Positions 1 to 6,630 are shown, counted from the stretch's first letter. The stretch is DNA of 7,206 nucleotides from Proteobacteria bacterium UBA1847 (GCA_002338605.1 DDIP01000107.1:1-7206), one strand, 5' to 3'. The notes: generated from the sequence alone by a model not told the origin. Made by a program: numbers and translations.

Positions 1-20
1 GTTCCGGTTCCGGTTCCGGC
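1..20. repeat. Short tandem hexamer repeat (GTTCCG) coding for Pro-Glu
   Basis: The plus strand starts with three head-to-tail GTTCCG units followed by a partial one. Read on the minus strand they encode Pro-Glu pairs at the visible end of the SH3-domain protein. A related GTTCCGGTTCGG stretch at 36-47 encodes a further Glu-Pro-Glu. The array touches the window edge, so its full length is unknown. It is most simply a flexible acidic linker encoded by a slippage-prone repeat. Confidence 0.6.
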
Positions 21-466
21 ACGGAATCGAAAAGCCGTTCCGGTTCGGCTGTTTCATCGTCCGCGACTTCGGCAACGACCTCTTCGGTGATCGGCTCATC
101 GACAATGTCGTCGTTTGCAGTATCCGGTACTTGGGTCAGGACCTCGGTGTCGGCGATAATCGGCTCCATGACAGCCTCAAGGGCATCTGCGACCGCTCCG
201 ACGTCGCCTGGGTCGTCGTCAATGATCACGCGACTCCAATCTGCGCTGATAAACCCGGTCGCACCACCTTCGAGCCGAATTTCATGCCAGCCGTCAATGG
301 ACTCAATCAGCTCAGCCGACGAACCCTGGCTCAACTTGCCCACAACCTCGGATGTTGCATCGGGTGACAGTCGAACATTAACGCTGTTTTCGACTTTATC
401 GATCGGCACCACGGAATCAGCAAGCGCGGCGAGCGGAGCGAATAGAAACAACAGCAGAATTCTCAT
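1..466 (-). CDS. Exported SH3-domain (SH3b) protein with acidic Pro/Glu-rich tail, partial
   Basis: This minus-strand reading frame opens with ATG at 466-464 and stays open for 155 codons to the left window edge, so its C-terminus is missing. A GAGGAA ribosome site at 478-473, six bases before the ATG, fixes the start. Residues 1-16 (MRILLLFLFAPLAALA) form a signal peptide with probable cleavage after ALA, so the protein is exported. Residues about 26-81 resemble a bacterial SH3 domain: the NVRLSPDATSEVVGKL opening, a GWHEIRL core strand and a GFISADW closing strand are typical of SH3_3/SH3b repeats, which often bind cell-wall peptides. From about residue 83 the chain is low in complexity and strongly acidic, ending in a Pro-Glu repeat. 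It lies 97 bases downstream of the M1 peptidase gene on the same strand and may be co-transcribed. Its function and any C-terminal domain cannot be judged from here. Confidence 0.85.
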   Translation of the reverse strand, partial: MRILLLFLFAPLAALADSVVPIDKVENSVNVRLSPDATSEVVGKLSQGSSAELIESIDGWHEIRLEGGATGFISADWSRVIIDDDPGDVGAVADALEAVMEPIIADTEVLTQVPDTANDDIVDEPITEEVVAEVADDETAEPERLFDSVPEPEPE

Positions 467-472
467 AATGAT

Positions 473-478
473 TTCCTC
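473..478 (-). promoter_or_regulatory. Ribosome binding site of the SH3-domain gene
   Basis: On the minus strand this reads GAGGAA, six bases before the ATG at 466-464. It is a near-consensus Shine-Dalgarno site. Its presence supports a real gene here, rather than the plus-strand frame that runs antisense to it. Confidence 0.7.
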
Positions 479-493
479 GGTTCCTGCGACGAG

Positions 494-560
494 CTGCGTC
501 GAAGGTGCAGCATGATTCAACCGGGGAATAGTAGCACTGCACCTCGACGCAGATTCCCGG
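494..560 (-). repeat. Interleaved inverted repeats in the gap between the M1 and SH3 genes
   Basis: Arm 494-510 (CTGCGTCGAAGGTGCAG) is the reverse complement of arm 537-552 (CTGCACCTCGACGCAG) apart from one extra base, giving a 16-bp stem with a one-base bulge and a 26-base loop. A second pair interleaves with it: CCGGGGAAT at 521-529, inside that loop, can pair with ATTCCCGG at 553-560, with one extra G. In the minus-strand transcript the order is stem 1, stem 2, stem 1', stem 2', so both stems together would form an H-type pseudoknot, or else be alternatives. It starts just behind the M1 stop codon. There is no T-run after the stem, so it is not a classical intrinsic terminator. It could be an RNA stability element, a regulatory leader of the SH3 gene, or a REP-like palindrome. 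Confidence 0.6.
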
Positions 561-563
561 CTT

Positions 564-2456
564 TTACATAGGGTCGGCGGCTTCAGCTCTCTTCAGTACT
601 TCTTCAATCGAACTGATGGTCAGCGGATGGTAAGCATGGCGTGCGTTCGCAAATATTGATTTCGCAAGCTCCCGGTCATGGCCATTTTGCGCCAGCGCAC
701 GATAGACACTCGATAACAAACGAGTTCGCCCGTATCGTTTCAGGTGCGCCTCCAGCTCCGGGTAGGCTGCCTCGTAGCGGCGCATTGCAACCTGGATAAA
801 CCAGGTACGGCCGATTTCGGCATTGCTCGTATCGCTCAGACCCAGGAACTCGTCCAGCATGGCGAGTCGTGCGAAATCCAGGTCCGGCGGCAAACTATTG
901 ATAAAGTGAATGAGTGCCTGCGGACTCCATTCGTCAAACGGAATGTCTTCGATACTCGCTTCACCAACTGCCCACGTACGCGCGAGCAAAGCAGCTGACT
1001 CAAGCGTCGTCGACTCCGGAACCGGCGCATCATCCGGCAGACCAGGTTCGTACATCCAGGCCTCCACCTGCTTGCGGGATATGACTCCCGGCGTCGCACG
1101 CAGCAGCTTGACATCGAGATAATTCAGGAATTCCTCGGTCGTGATGGTCTTGAACGCGAAATCATCAAAGTAGGTTTGCAGGAACGCATCGAACCGATCG
1201 CGACCGAAACCGCGTTCCAGGTAATCGAGAAACAGTTGCCCCTTGTGATAGTGAATCGAGCCTTGCACATCGTCGGCATTGCCGCTATCCAGTCTTGGCG
1301 CGAGCGCCTGCCGCTCAAGCGGAACGCGTTCAAGATCAAGCAGTAACTCCTGGTAGGACAGCACACGCTCCTCATCGACCCGGTCCTTGTCGTAAATGAT
1401 TTCCATCAGCCTCGATTCCAGGTAACTCGTCATGCCTTCGTTGAGCCAGCCATCACGCCAGGTGGCGTTCGTCACCAGGTTGCCCGACCATGAGTGGGCA
1501 AGCTCGTGAGCGACAACCGAGACCAGGCTGCGGTCGCCAGCCAGCAAACTCGGTGTGAGAAACGAGAGCCGCGGGTTCTCCATACCGCCGTAGGGAAAAC
1601 TTGGCGGCAGTACCAGCACGTCGTAGCGGCCCCAGCGGTAGGGCCCAAACTGCTGCTCGGCCTTCTCCAGCATTTCCTGCAATTCGCCAAATTCATACAC
1701 CGCCGCATCCAACAATTCAGGCTCCGTGTAAACGCCGGTGTCATCGCCAAGCGGTGCGAAATACAGGTTTCCAACGGCAATAGCGAACAGGTAGGACGGA
1801 ATGGGCTGCGGCATCTGAAAACCGAATTCGCCATCTCGCGGTACGAGCGGATCATTATTTGCACTCATCACTGCCAGCAAGTCCGGCGGAGTGCGGATGA
1901 CCGCTTCGTAGGTAAGCCGGACAACCGGCGTATCCTGCAGCGGGATCCAGCTCCGGGCATGAATTGCCTGCGACTGCGAGAAAAGCATCGGATGTTCGTT
2001 GCCGGCAGTCAGCTCGGGCGGCAGCCACTGCAATGCCGTCGAATCCGGGCTGGTCTCGTAGTCCACCCGAACGATGACTTCCTTTCGCCGATCGACATCA
2101 GACGGGATAGCAATCAGCAACGGCGTACCTTTGATCGGATCCGTGTCTCCCAACGCGAAGCTTGCAACATTCGTTGTTCCATCAGCGTTGGTAAAGACGA
2201 CACTGTCGATGGCAAGGTCGCGGGTATCAAGGACAATCTGATCCACCGACGCGTCATTAACCGTCATGTGCAGAACCACATAACCACGCAATTTCCTTTC
2301 GACAAAGTCGACGTCGAGATCGAGCGCAACATGCTGCGTCGTCACCTGTTCGACGTTTGCGAAGGTAAAGTAGTCGTGAGCAGGATCGTAATTATCCTCT
2401 TCTGTACAGGCACCGAGGCAAAGTAAGAGAATAACGATCGAAGAATTGCGCAACAT
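564..2456 (-). CDS. M1 family zinc aminopeptidase, leukotriene A4 hydrolase-like, lipoprotein
   Basis: A 630-residue metallopeptidase that should remove N-terminal amino acids from peptides. Residues 1-17 are a lipoprotein signal with lipobox LGAC (Cys17). The residue after it is Thr rather than Asp, which favours the outer membrane, periplasm-facing. The exopeptidase motif GGMEN lies at 290-294. The zinc site is HELAH at 317-321 (His317, Glu318, His321) with Glu340 in WLNEG. Tyr403 fits the catalytic tyrosine. The resemblance to human leukotriene A4 hydrolase is extensive: FSQSQAIHARSW and IPLQDTPVV near 159-178, PPSFPYGGMENP near 284-295, and SGNLVTN at 324-330. A C-terminal helical domain follows from about 510. 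Within it Gly-Arg-Thr-Arg at 576-579 matches the substrate-carboxylate site of that enzyme, and HPLT at 610-613 matches its C-terminal end. Length is close to the family's 611. The start is ATG with GGAG seven bases upstream (2467-2464). Bacterial relatives are described as aminopeptidases. Confidence 0.95.
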   Translation of the reverse strand: MLRNSSIVILLLCLGACTEEDNYDPAHDYFTFANVEQVTTQHVALDLDVDFVERKLRGYVVLHMTVNDASVDQIVLDTRDLAIDSVVFTNADGTTNVASFALGDTDPIKGTPLLIAIPSDVDRRKEVIVRVDYETSPDSTALQWLPPELTAGNEHPMLFSQSQAIHARSWIPLQDTPVVRLTYEAVIRTPPDLLAVMSANNDPLVPRDGEFGFQMPQPIPSYLFAIAVGNLYFAPLGDDTGVYTEPELLDAAVYEFGELQEMLEKAEQQFGPYRWGRYDVLVLPPSFPYGGMENPRLSFLTPSLLAGDRSLVSVVAHELAHSWSGNLVTNATWRDGWLNEGMTSYLESRLMEIIYDKDRVDEERVLSYQELLLDLERVPLERQALAPRLDSGNADDVQGSIHYHKGQLFLDYLERGFGRDRFDAFLQTYFDDFAFKTITTEEFLNYLDVKLLRATPGVISRKQVEAWMYEPGLPDDAPVPESTTLESAALLARTWAVGEASIEDIPFDEWSPQALIHFINSLPPDLDFARLAMLDEFLGLSDTSNAEIGRTWFIQVAMRRYEAAYPELEAHLKRYGRTRLLSSVYRALAQNGHDRELAKSIFANARHAYHPLTISSIEEVLKRAEAADPM

Positions 2457-2463
2457 TGAGCTA

Positions 2464-2539
2464 CTCCGGAAGATTGTGCGACTATGGCCGCCCGCAAGAT
2501 TGCGAGCAAACTATGCGCGGTTCACACAGCCAACGTCAA
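2464..2539 (-). promoter_or_regulatory. Candidate promoter and ribosome site for the M1 peptidase gene
   Basis: On the minus strand TTGACG (2539-2534) matches five of six bases of the -35 consensus. An 18-base spacer follows, then CATAGT (2515-2510), which matches four of six -10 bases. A GGAG ribosome site sits at 2467-2464, seven bases before the ATG. The -10 match is modest, so the promoter is a candidate only. The same stretch is the upstream region of the divergent HupE/UreJ-like gene, for which I found no clear promoter. An AAGATTG direct repeat occurs at 2470-2476 and 2496-2502, of unknown meaning. Confidence 0.35.
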
Positions 2540-3325
2540 ATGCGCCTGATGGCCTTGAAACTGACTGTGGCGATTTTCATTGCTGTATTCGCGCTACTGA
2601 TATTGCCCCTCGCAAGCGCGCACCCTGAAGACGAATTTTGCACGCCAGGCAACGACAGCGTTGACCCCGAGTTGTGCGCGGCCCTTGCCGAACTCGATCG
2701 AAAAGACGGTGAGCTGCAGCTGTATCCGGTCGAAGTCGATCGAGGCGCCATCGAGACCGCCGCGTTATATCTGTCAATTGGTGTTCGACATATCCTGCCC
2801 GGCGGACTCGACCATATCCTGTTTGTACTCGCGATCTTTCTCGCGTCTGTGCGATGGCAGGCATTGTTGCTGCAGGTCTCGGCGTTCACCGTTGCACACA
2901 CGGTGACGCTGGCTTTGGCGGCGAGCGGTATCATCACGCCGTCACCCGGCATCGTAGAGCCGCTTATTGCGTTTACGATCGGATTTGTCGCGGTCGAAAA
3001 CCTGGTTTTCAGGGAAATGACCCGCTGGCGCCCCGCCGTCGTGTTTGGCTTCGGCCTGATTCACGGCCTGGGCTTCGCGGGCTTCTTCGGCGACCTCGGT
3101 CTGCCGCCCGGACAATTCTGGAGTGCTCTGATCGGCTTTAACCTCGGCGTTGAAGTGGGTCAGCTCCTGGTGCTGGCGGTTGCAATCGGACTCGGCGTGT
3201 CGCTGCGCCGTTTTTTCAACGACACCAACGGTACCCGGCAGTACCGACGATTCGTGGTACTGCCGGGCTCAGCGATCATCGGGCTGGTCGGCTTCTGGTG
3301 GGCTGTCAACAGGCTCATTCCGTAA
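2540..3325 (+). CDS. HupE/UreJ-like polytopic membrane protein
   Basis: A 261-residue protein starting at ATG 2540. Residues 1-27 form a signal peptide (basic n-region, long hydrophobic stretch, ASA before His28). A short periplasmic segment with two cysteines (34 and 46) follows, then about six membrane segments near 79-103, 108-130, 138-157, 165-187, 193-219 and 238-256. Conserved polar residues lie within the membrane: RHILPGGLDHILF at 83-95, AHT at 119-121, VEN at 152-154, GLIHGLGFAG at 172-181 and FNLGVEVGQ at 200-208. This pattern is that of the HupE/UreJ_2 family. The related HupE/UreJ proteins of hydrogenase and urease clusters are linked to nickel uptake, but the role of this branch is not established and no nickel enzyme is in the window. 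The frame extends upstream to a TTG at 2456, and ATG at 2513 or 2549 are also possible. None has a good ribosome site. The signal peptide decides for 2540 or 2549. Confidence 0.85.
   Translation: MRLMALKLTVAIFIAVFALLILPLASAHPEDEFCTPGNDSVDPELCAALAELDRKDGELQLYPVEVDRGAIETAALYLSIGVRHILPGGLDHILFVLAIFLASVRWQALLLQVSAFTVAHTVTLALAASGIITPSPGIVEPLIAFTIGFVAVENLVFREMTRWRPAVVFGFGLIHGLGFAGFFGDLGLPPGQFWSALIGFNLGVEVGQLLVLAVAIGLGVSLRRFFNDTNGTRQYRRFVVLPGSAIIGLVGFWWAVNRLIP
3234..3267. repeat. Perfect 12-bp inverted repeat inside the HupE/UreJ-like gene
   Basis: CCCGGCAGTACC at 3234-3245 is exactly complementary to GGTACTGCCGGG at 3256-3267, with a ten-base loop. It lies inside the coding sequence, about 55 bases before the stop codon, over the loop before the last membrane segment. 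No T-run follows on either strand, so it does not look like an intrinsic terminator. It may slow convergent transcription at the hupE/dcp junction, act as a protein-binding palindrome, or be chance. Confidence 0.5.
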
Positions 3326-5471
3326 CGTCGAAACCACGCCCTTCGAGCAGCGGCTCGATACTCGGGTCCTGACCACGGAAGTTTCGGTACAGTTCATCCG
3401 CTTCGCGCAGTCCACCGGATTCGTACACCCACTTCTTCAAGCGTGCCGCCGTTTCCGGATCAAAAATATTCTCGGCCTGCTTGAACGCAGCAAAGCCATC
3501 GGCATCAAGAATTTCTGACCACAGGTAGGCGTAGTAACCCGCCGAATAGCCACCGGCAAATATGTGGCTAAAATATTGTGAACGGTAACGCGGTTCGATT
3601 TCATCGATCAGTCCGTAGCCACGCAACACCTCTTCTTCAAACGCACGTGCATCGGTAATTTTCGCGGCCTCTTCGGACGTCAGCATGTGCCAGCGAAGGT
3701 CGAGCAAGGATGCGGCAATGTACTCAGTCGTTGTGAAGCCGTTGTTGAAATTCGATGCAACCCGCATGCGCTCAACCAGGTTCAGTGGAATGACGTCTCC
3801 CGTTTTGTAGTGTCGCGCAAACATTGCGAGCATTTCGGGCTCTGCCGCCCAGTGCTCGAGTATCTGCGCGGGAAACTCAGTGTAATCGCGAGGACCATCG
3901 ACACCAGAAAACAACGGATAGTCTACCTGCGTCAGCAAGCCATGCAGCCCGTGACCGAATTCGTGAAACAGCGTTTCCACTTCACTGAATCGCATCAGTG
4001 TGGGCTCACCCCTCGGTGGGACCGACAGGTTCAGGTTATTCGTCACGATTGGCCGGATCTTATCGCCGTTGATATTTGATGCACCGCGATAGCTGCTCAT
4101 CCATGCACCACCGCGCTTTGAGTCGCGTGCGTACATGTCCGTCATGAACAGACCGAGGTGTGTGCCGCTGGCGTCCTTGACGTCGTAAGCCCTGACCACC
4201 GGATTCCAGCCATCGACGTCGACCGGCTCAAAACTCACACCAAACAGTCGGTTCGCCATTTCAAACGCGCCAGCACGAACTTCCTCGAGGCTGAAGTACG
4301 GCATCAGCTCGCTTTCGTTGAGGTCAAAGCGCGCTTTGCGAACTTTTTCTGCGTAGTGCCACCAATCGTGCCCGGCCACCTTGAACTCGTCGCCGACCAG
4401 CGCCTGCATGTCGGCCAGTTCCGCTTTCGCGCGCGCCAGCCCTGGCCGCCATACCCGCAGCAGAAAGTCCTCGGCGCCCGCCGGTGTTTTGGCCATGCGC
4501 GTTTCGAGCTGATAATGTGCGTGGGATTCGTAGCCCATCAACTCCGCACGCTTCGCACGCAGTGTCGCGATCTTGATGGCCAGGGGACCGTTGTCATATT
4601 CGCCTGACGATGCCCGTAGCCGATACGCATTGAACAACTGCTCGCGCAATTCGCGAACGTCGGATTGCGTCATGAAAGTTTCATACGCTGATCTGTTCAG
4701 GCCGATCACCCACGCGCCTTCGTCTTCATTCCAGACTGACGCTTTGTAATCGTCACTCAGCCCGGCCGTTTGCGCTTCATCGGTGATTTTGAGTTTGAAG
4801 TCCTTGGTAGCGGCCAGCAGGTTCAATCCGAATTCTGTCGTCAACCCGGAAATCTCGGCATTGAGCTCAGCGACCTGTTTCCTGACCGCGGGCTCGAGCG
4901 CTGCACCGGCACGAACGAAGACACGGTGACGCAACTCGAGAAGCCGGGCATCCTGTTCGTCAAGTCCCAACTCGTCTTTTTGCGCATACACTGCCTGCAC
5001 ACGCTTGAAGAGCTTGTCATTCAGGTTTATCGCGTCGAACTCACGCGTCAGCATTGGTGAGAACTGCGTCTGCAGTTTTTTGATCTCGTCATTGGTCTCG
5101 GTTCCGGCAAGATTGAAAAATGTCGCCGATACATCACCCAGTCGCTCGCCAGCCAGTTCCAGGGCCAGGATGGTATTGTCGAAGCTTGGCGCCTCCGGGT
5201 TGTCAGTGATCGCCGCAATGTCTGCACGCAGCTCAAGAATGCCTTGCTTCATCGCCGGCATGAAATGCTGCGGCTCAATACGCTTGAAAGGCGGAAGACC
5301 GTAAGGCGTATCCCATTCCTCCATAAACGGGTTACCGGCAAGCTCGGCTTCCGTCACCTGGATGTCGTCCGCCGCATCACTGCTCGACGATGTTTCAGCA
5401 TTTTTCTCGCCACCGCAGGCGACCAACAGTGTTGCCGACATAAAGATTATCCATAAGTTACTGTTTTTCAT
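3315..5471 (-). CDS. dcp: M3 family peptidyl-dipeptidase (Dcp-like), lipoprotein
   Basis: A 718-residue zinc metallopeptidase of the M3 (thimet oligopeptidase/Dcp) family, expected to release C-terminal dipeptides from short peptides. The zinc site is HEFGH at 503-507 (His503, Glu504, His507) with Glu532 as third ligand in YTEFPAQILEHW. This block closely follows E. coli Dcp, which has the related HEFGHTLHGLF and DFVEFPSQINEHW. The substrate-binding region HIFAGGYSAGYYAYLWSE (636-653) carries the conserved His and Tyr residues of the family. The N-terminal half (about 45-300) is the helical cap. E. coli Dcp is cytoplasmic and somewhat shorter. Here residues 1-19 form a lipoprotein signal (lipobox LVAC, Cys19, then Gly-Gly), followed by a Ser/Asp-rich tether to about 45, so the enzyme should be anchored to the outer membrane facing the periplasm. 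Its stop overlaps that of the convergent HupE/UreJ-like gene by 11 bases. The nearest ribosome-like stretch (AGGGTGGA) is rather far from the ATG. Confidence 0.95.
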   Translation of the reverse strand: MKNSNLWIIFMSATLLVACGGEKNAETSSSSDAADDIQVTEAELAGNPFMEEWDTPYGLPPFKRIEPQHFMPAMKQGILELRADIAAITDNPEAPSFDNTILALELAGERLGDVSATFFNLAGTETNDEIKKLQTQFSPMLTREFDAINLNDKLFKRVQAVYAQKDELGLDEQDARLLELRHRVFVRAGAALEPAVRKQVAELNAEISGLTTEFGLNLLAATKDFKLKITDEAQTAGLSDDYKASVWNEDEGAWVIGLNRSAYETFMTQSDVRELREQLFNAYRLRASSGEYDNGPLAIKIATLRAKRAELMGYESHAHYQLETRMAKTPAGAEDFLLRVWRPGLARAKAELADMQALVGDEFKVAGHDWWHYAEKVRKARFDLNESELMPYFSLEEVRAGAFEMANRLFGVSFEPVDVDGWNPVVRAYDVKDASGTHLGLFMTDMYARDSKRGGAWMSSYRGASNINGDKIRPIVTNNLNLSVPPRGEPTLMRFSEVETLFHEFGHGLHGLLTQVDYPLFSGVDGPRDYTEFPAQILEHWAAEPEMLAMFARHYKTGDVIPLNLVERMRVASNFNNGFTTTEYIAASLLDLRWHMLTSEEAAKITDARAFEEEVLRGYGLIDEIEPRYRSQYFSHIFAGGYSAGYYAYLWSEILDADGFAAFKQAENIFDPETAARLKKWVYESGGLREADELYRNFRGQDPSIEPLLEGRGFDVTE

Positions 5472-5504
5472 AATAATTCAATATCCACCCTGAAATTGGT
5501 TTCG

Positions 5505-5510
5505 ATTGTA
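5505..5510 (-). promoter_or_regulatory. Candidate -10 element for the dcp-like gene
   Basis: On the minus strand this reads TACAAT, five of six matches to the -10 consensus, 34 bases before the ATG. A start of transcription near 5498 would give a leader of about 27 bases. The -35 position at 17 bases (CCAACA) matches only three of six, so this is a tentative call. The 5472-5587 gap is shared with the divergent apbE gene and also holds a small inverted repeat, GTATCG (5557-5562) with CGATAC (5572-5577), just before the apbE start. Confidence 0.35.
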
Positions 5511-5587
5511 CCCAAAAATGTCCTGGCTGTTGGTGACTGTCGTGATGCGTAGCGATGTATCGACTCAATTGCGATACTTGCCGCCAA

Positions 5588-6616
5588 ATGACGCATACAC
5601 CCACACTGCTTAGCTTCTTCTGCGCCGGCCTGCTGGTCGCCTGCCGTGCGGATCCCGGCCTGCCTGTCCTTGAATTGCAGGGTCATTCGATGGGCACCAG
5701 CTTCCACATTACCGTCATCGATCCCGCGCCGGACACGAACCTCGATCATCTATCATCGCGTATTAATGACACGCTCGAACGAATCGAAAATATCGCGTCA
5801 ACGTATCGGGACACATCGGACCTCGGCAAGTTCAATCTTGATGAATCCACAGACTGGATCAGTGTGTCGAGCGAGCTTTGCTCGATGGTCGCGAGTGCCG
5901 TGGCAGTCGGTCGCCAGGCAGGCGGCGCATTCGATATAACGATCGGCCCGCTGGTGGATCTCTGGGGTTTCGGGCCCGGCGAAATGTCCGGTACGCCGCC
6001 ATCCGACGCGGCCATCGAGGCCGTACGCGATGCTGTCGGGCTGGATAGGCTGGCGGTGGATTGCGATCAGTCACGACTCCGAAAGTCGGTGGCATCCATG
6101 CGGATCGATCTGTCGGGTTGGGCAAAAGGGCACGCTGTCGACCGGGTGGCAGATTTGCTGGACTCAATCGGCCTGGAAAACTACCTGGTCGAGCTCGGCG
6201 GCGAACTTCGCGTCAAGGGACACAATGCCGCGAACCTGCCATTTGCCATCGCCATCGAAAACCCGGCGGAGACCGCATCGCACGACCTCTCGATAATTCA
6301 TGTCACCGATACAGGCATCGCGACCTCCGGTGACTACAGAAATTTCTTCGAATACGGCGGCGTCCACTACTCGCACACACTGGATCCAAATACGCTGCGG
6401 CCAGTGATGCACTCGCTGTCGGCGGTTACGGTTATCCACCCGTCGACGGCCTACGCGGATGCAATGGCCACTGCACTTTTGGTACTGGGACCAACAAACG
6501 GAATGCAATTGGCGAATTCAAAGGAGCTCGCCGCACTGTTTGCCGTTTCGACACCAGAGGGTCTCAAATACCTGCCCACAGAGGCTTTTGTCGCCGGTAA
6601 CTTCCTCGACCGCTAG
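5588..6616 (+). CDS. apbE: FAD:protein FMN transferase ApbE, lipoprotein
   Basis: A 342-residue flavin transferase. ApbE proteins use FAD to attach FMN covalently to a threonine or serine of exported flavoproteins such as NqrB/NqrC, RnfD/RnfG and FMN-binding-domain reductases. Family motifs in order: MGTSFHITV near 35-43, GAFDITIGPLVDLWGFGP at 113-130, DLSGWAKGHAVD at 174-185, LVELGGELRVKG at 200-211, ATSGDYRNFFE at 245-255, SHTLDP at 262-267, and ADAMATALLVLG at 290-301, whose Asp291 is in the Mg2+-binding segment. The length fits the family. ATG 5588 is preferred because it gives a compact lipoprotein signal with lipobox LVAC (Cys19, then Arg). An upstream ATG at 5555 would add eleven residues. 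Neither has a clear ribosome site. The client flavoprotein is not in the window: the gene stands between a divergent peptidase gene and an FKBP gene, not in an nqr or rnf operon. Confidence 0.95.
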   Translation: MTHTPTLLSFFCAGLLVACRADPGLPVLELQGHSMGTSFHITVIDPAPDTNLDHLSSRINDTLERIENIASTYRDTSDLGKFNLDESTDWISVSSELCSMVASAVAVGRQAGGAFDITIGPLVDLWGFGPGEMSGTPPSDAAIEAVRDAVGLDRLAVDCDQSRLRKSVASMRIDLSGWAKGHAVDRVADLLDSIGLENYLVELGGELRVKGHNAANLPFAIAIENPAETASHDLSIIHVTDTGIATSGDYRNFFEYGGVHYSHTLDPNTLRPVMHSLSAVTVIHPSTAYADAMATALLVLGPTNGMQLANSKELAALFAVSTPEGLKYLPTEAFVAGNFLDR

Positions 6617-6630
6617 GCTGCAATGCGATC

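Noticed and set aside
87..515. Plus-strand open frame of 142 codons
   Set aside because: It is antisense to the SH3-domain gene, has Ser/Thr-rich low-complexity content and no recognisable domain, while the minus strand shows a ribosome site, signal peptide and SH3 domain.
494..552. Intrinsic terminator for the M1 gene
   Set aside because: The stem is strong, but no T-run follows it in the direction of transcription and the 26-base loop is long, so I list it as an inverted repeat and not as a terminator.
1494..2426. Plus-strand open frame of 310 codons inside the M1 peptidase gene
   Set aside because: Long antisense frames are common opposite GC-rich genes. The translation is Arg/Gln-rich with no domain, and the opposite strand encodes a well-conserved enzyme throughout.
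2456..2539. N-terminal extension of the HupE/UreJ-like protein from TTG 2456 or ATG 2513
   Set aside because: The extra residues are polar and would precede an otherwise typical signal peptide. No ribosome site supports TTG 2456, and it would begin on the first base of the divergent M1 gene. ATG 2513 cannot be fully excluded.
4158..4607. Plus-strand open frame of 149 codons inside the dcp-like gene
   Set aside because: It is antisense to the conserved M3 peptidase sequence and has no recognisable features of its own.
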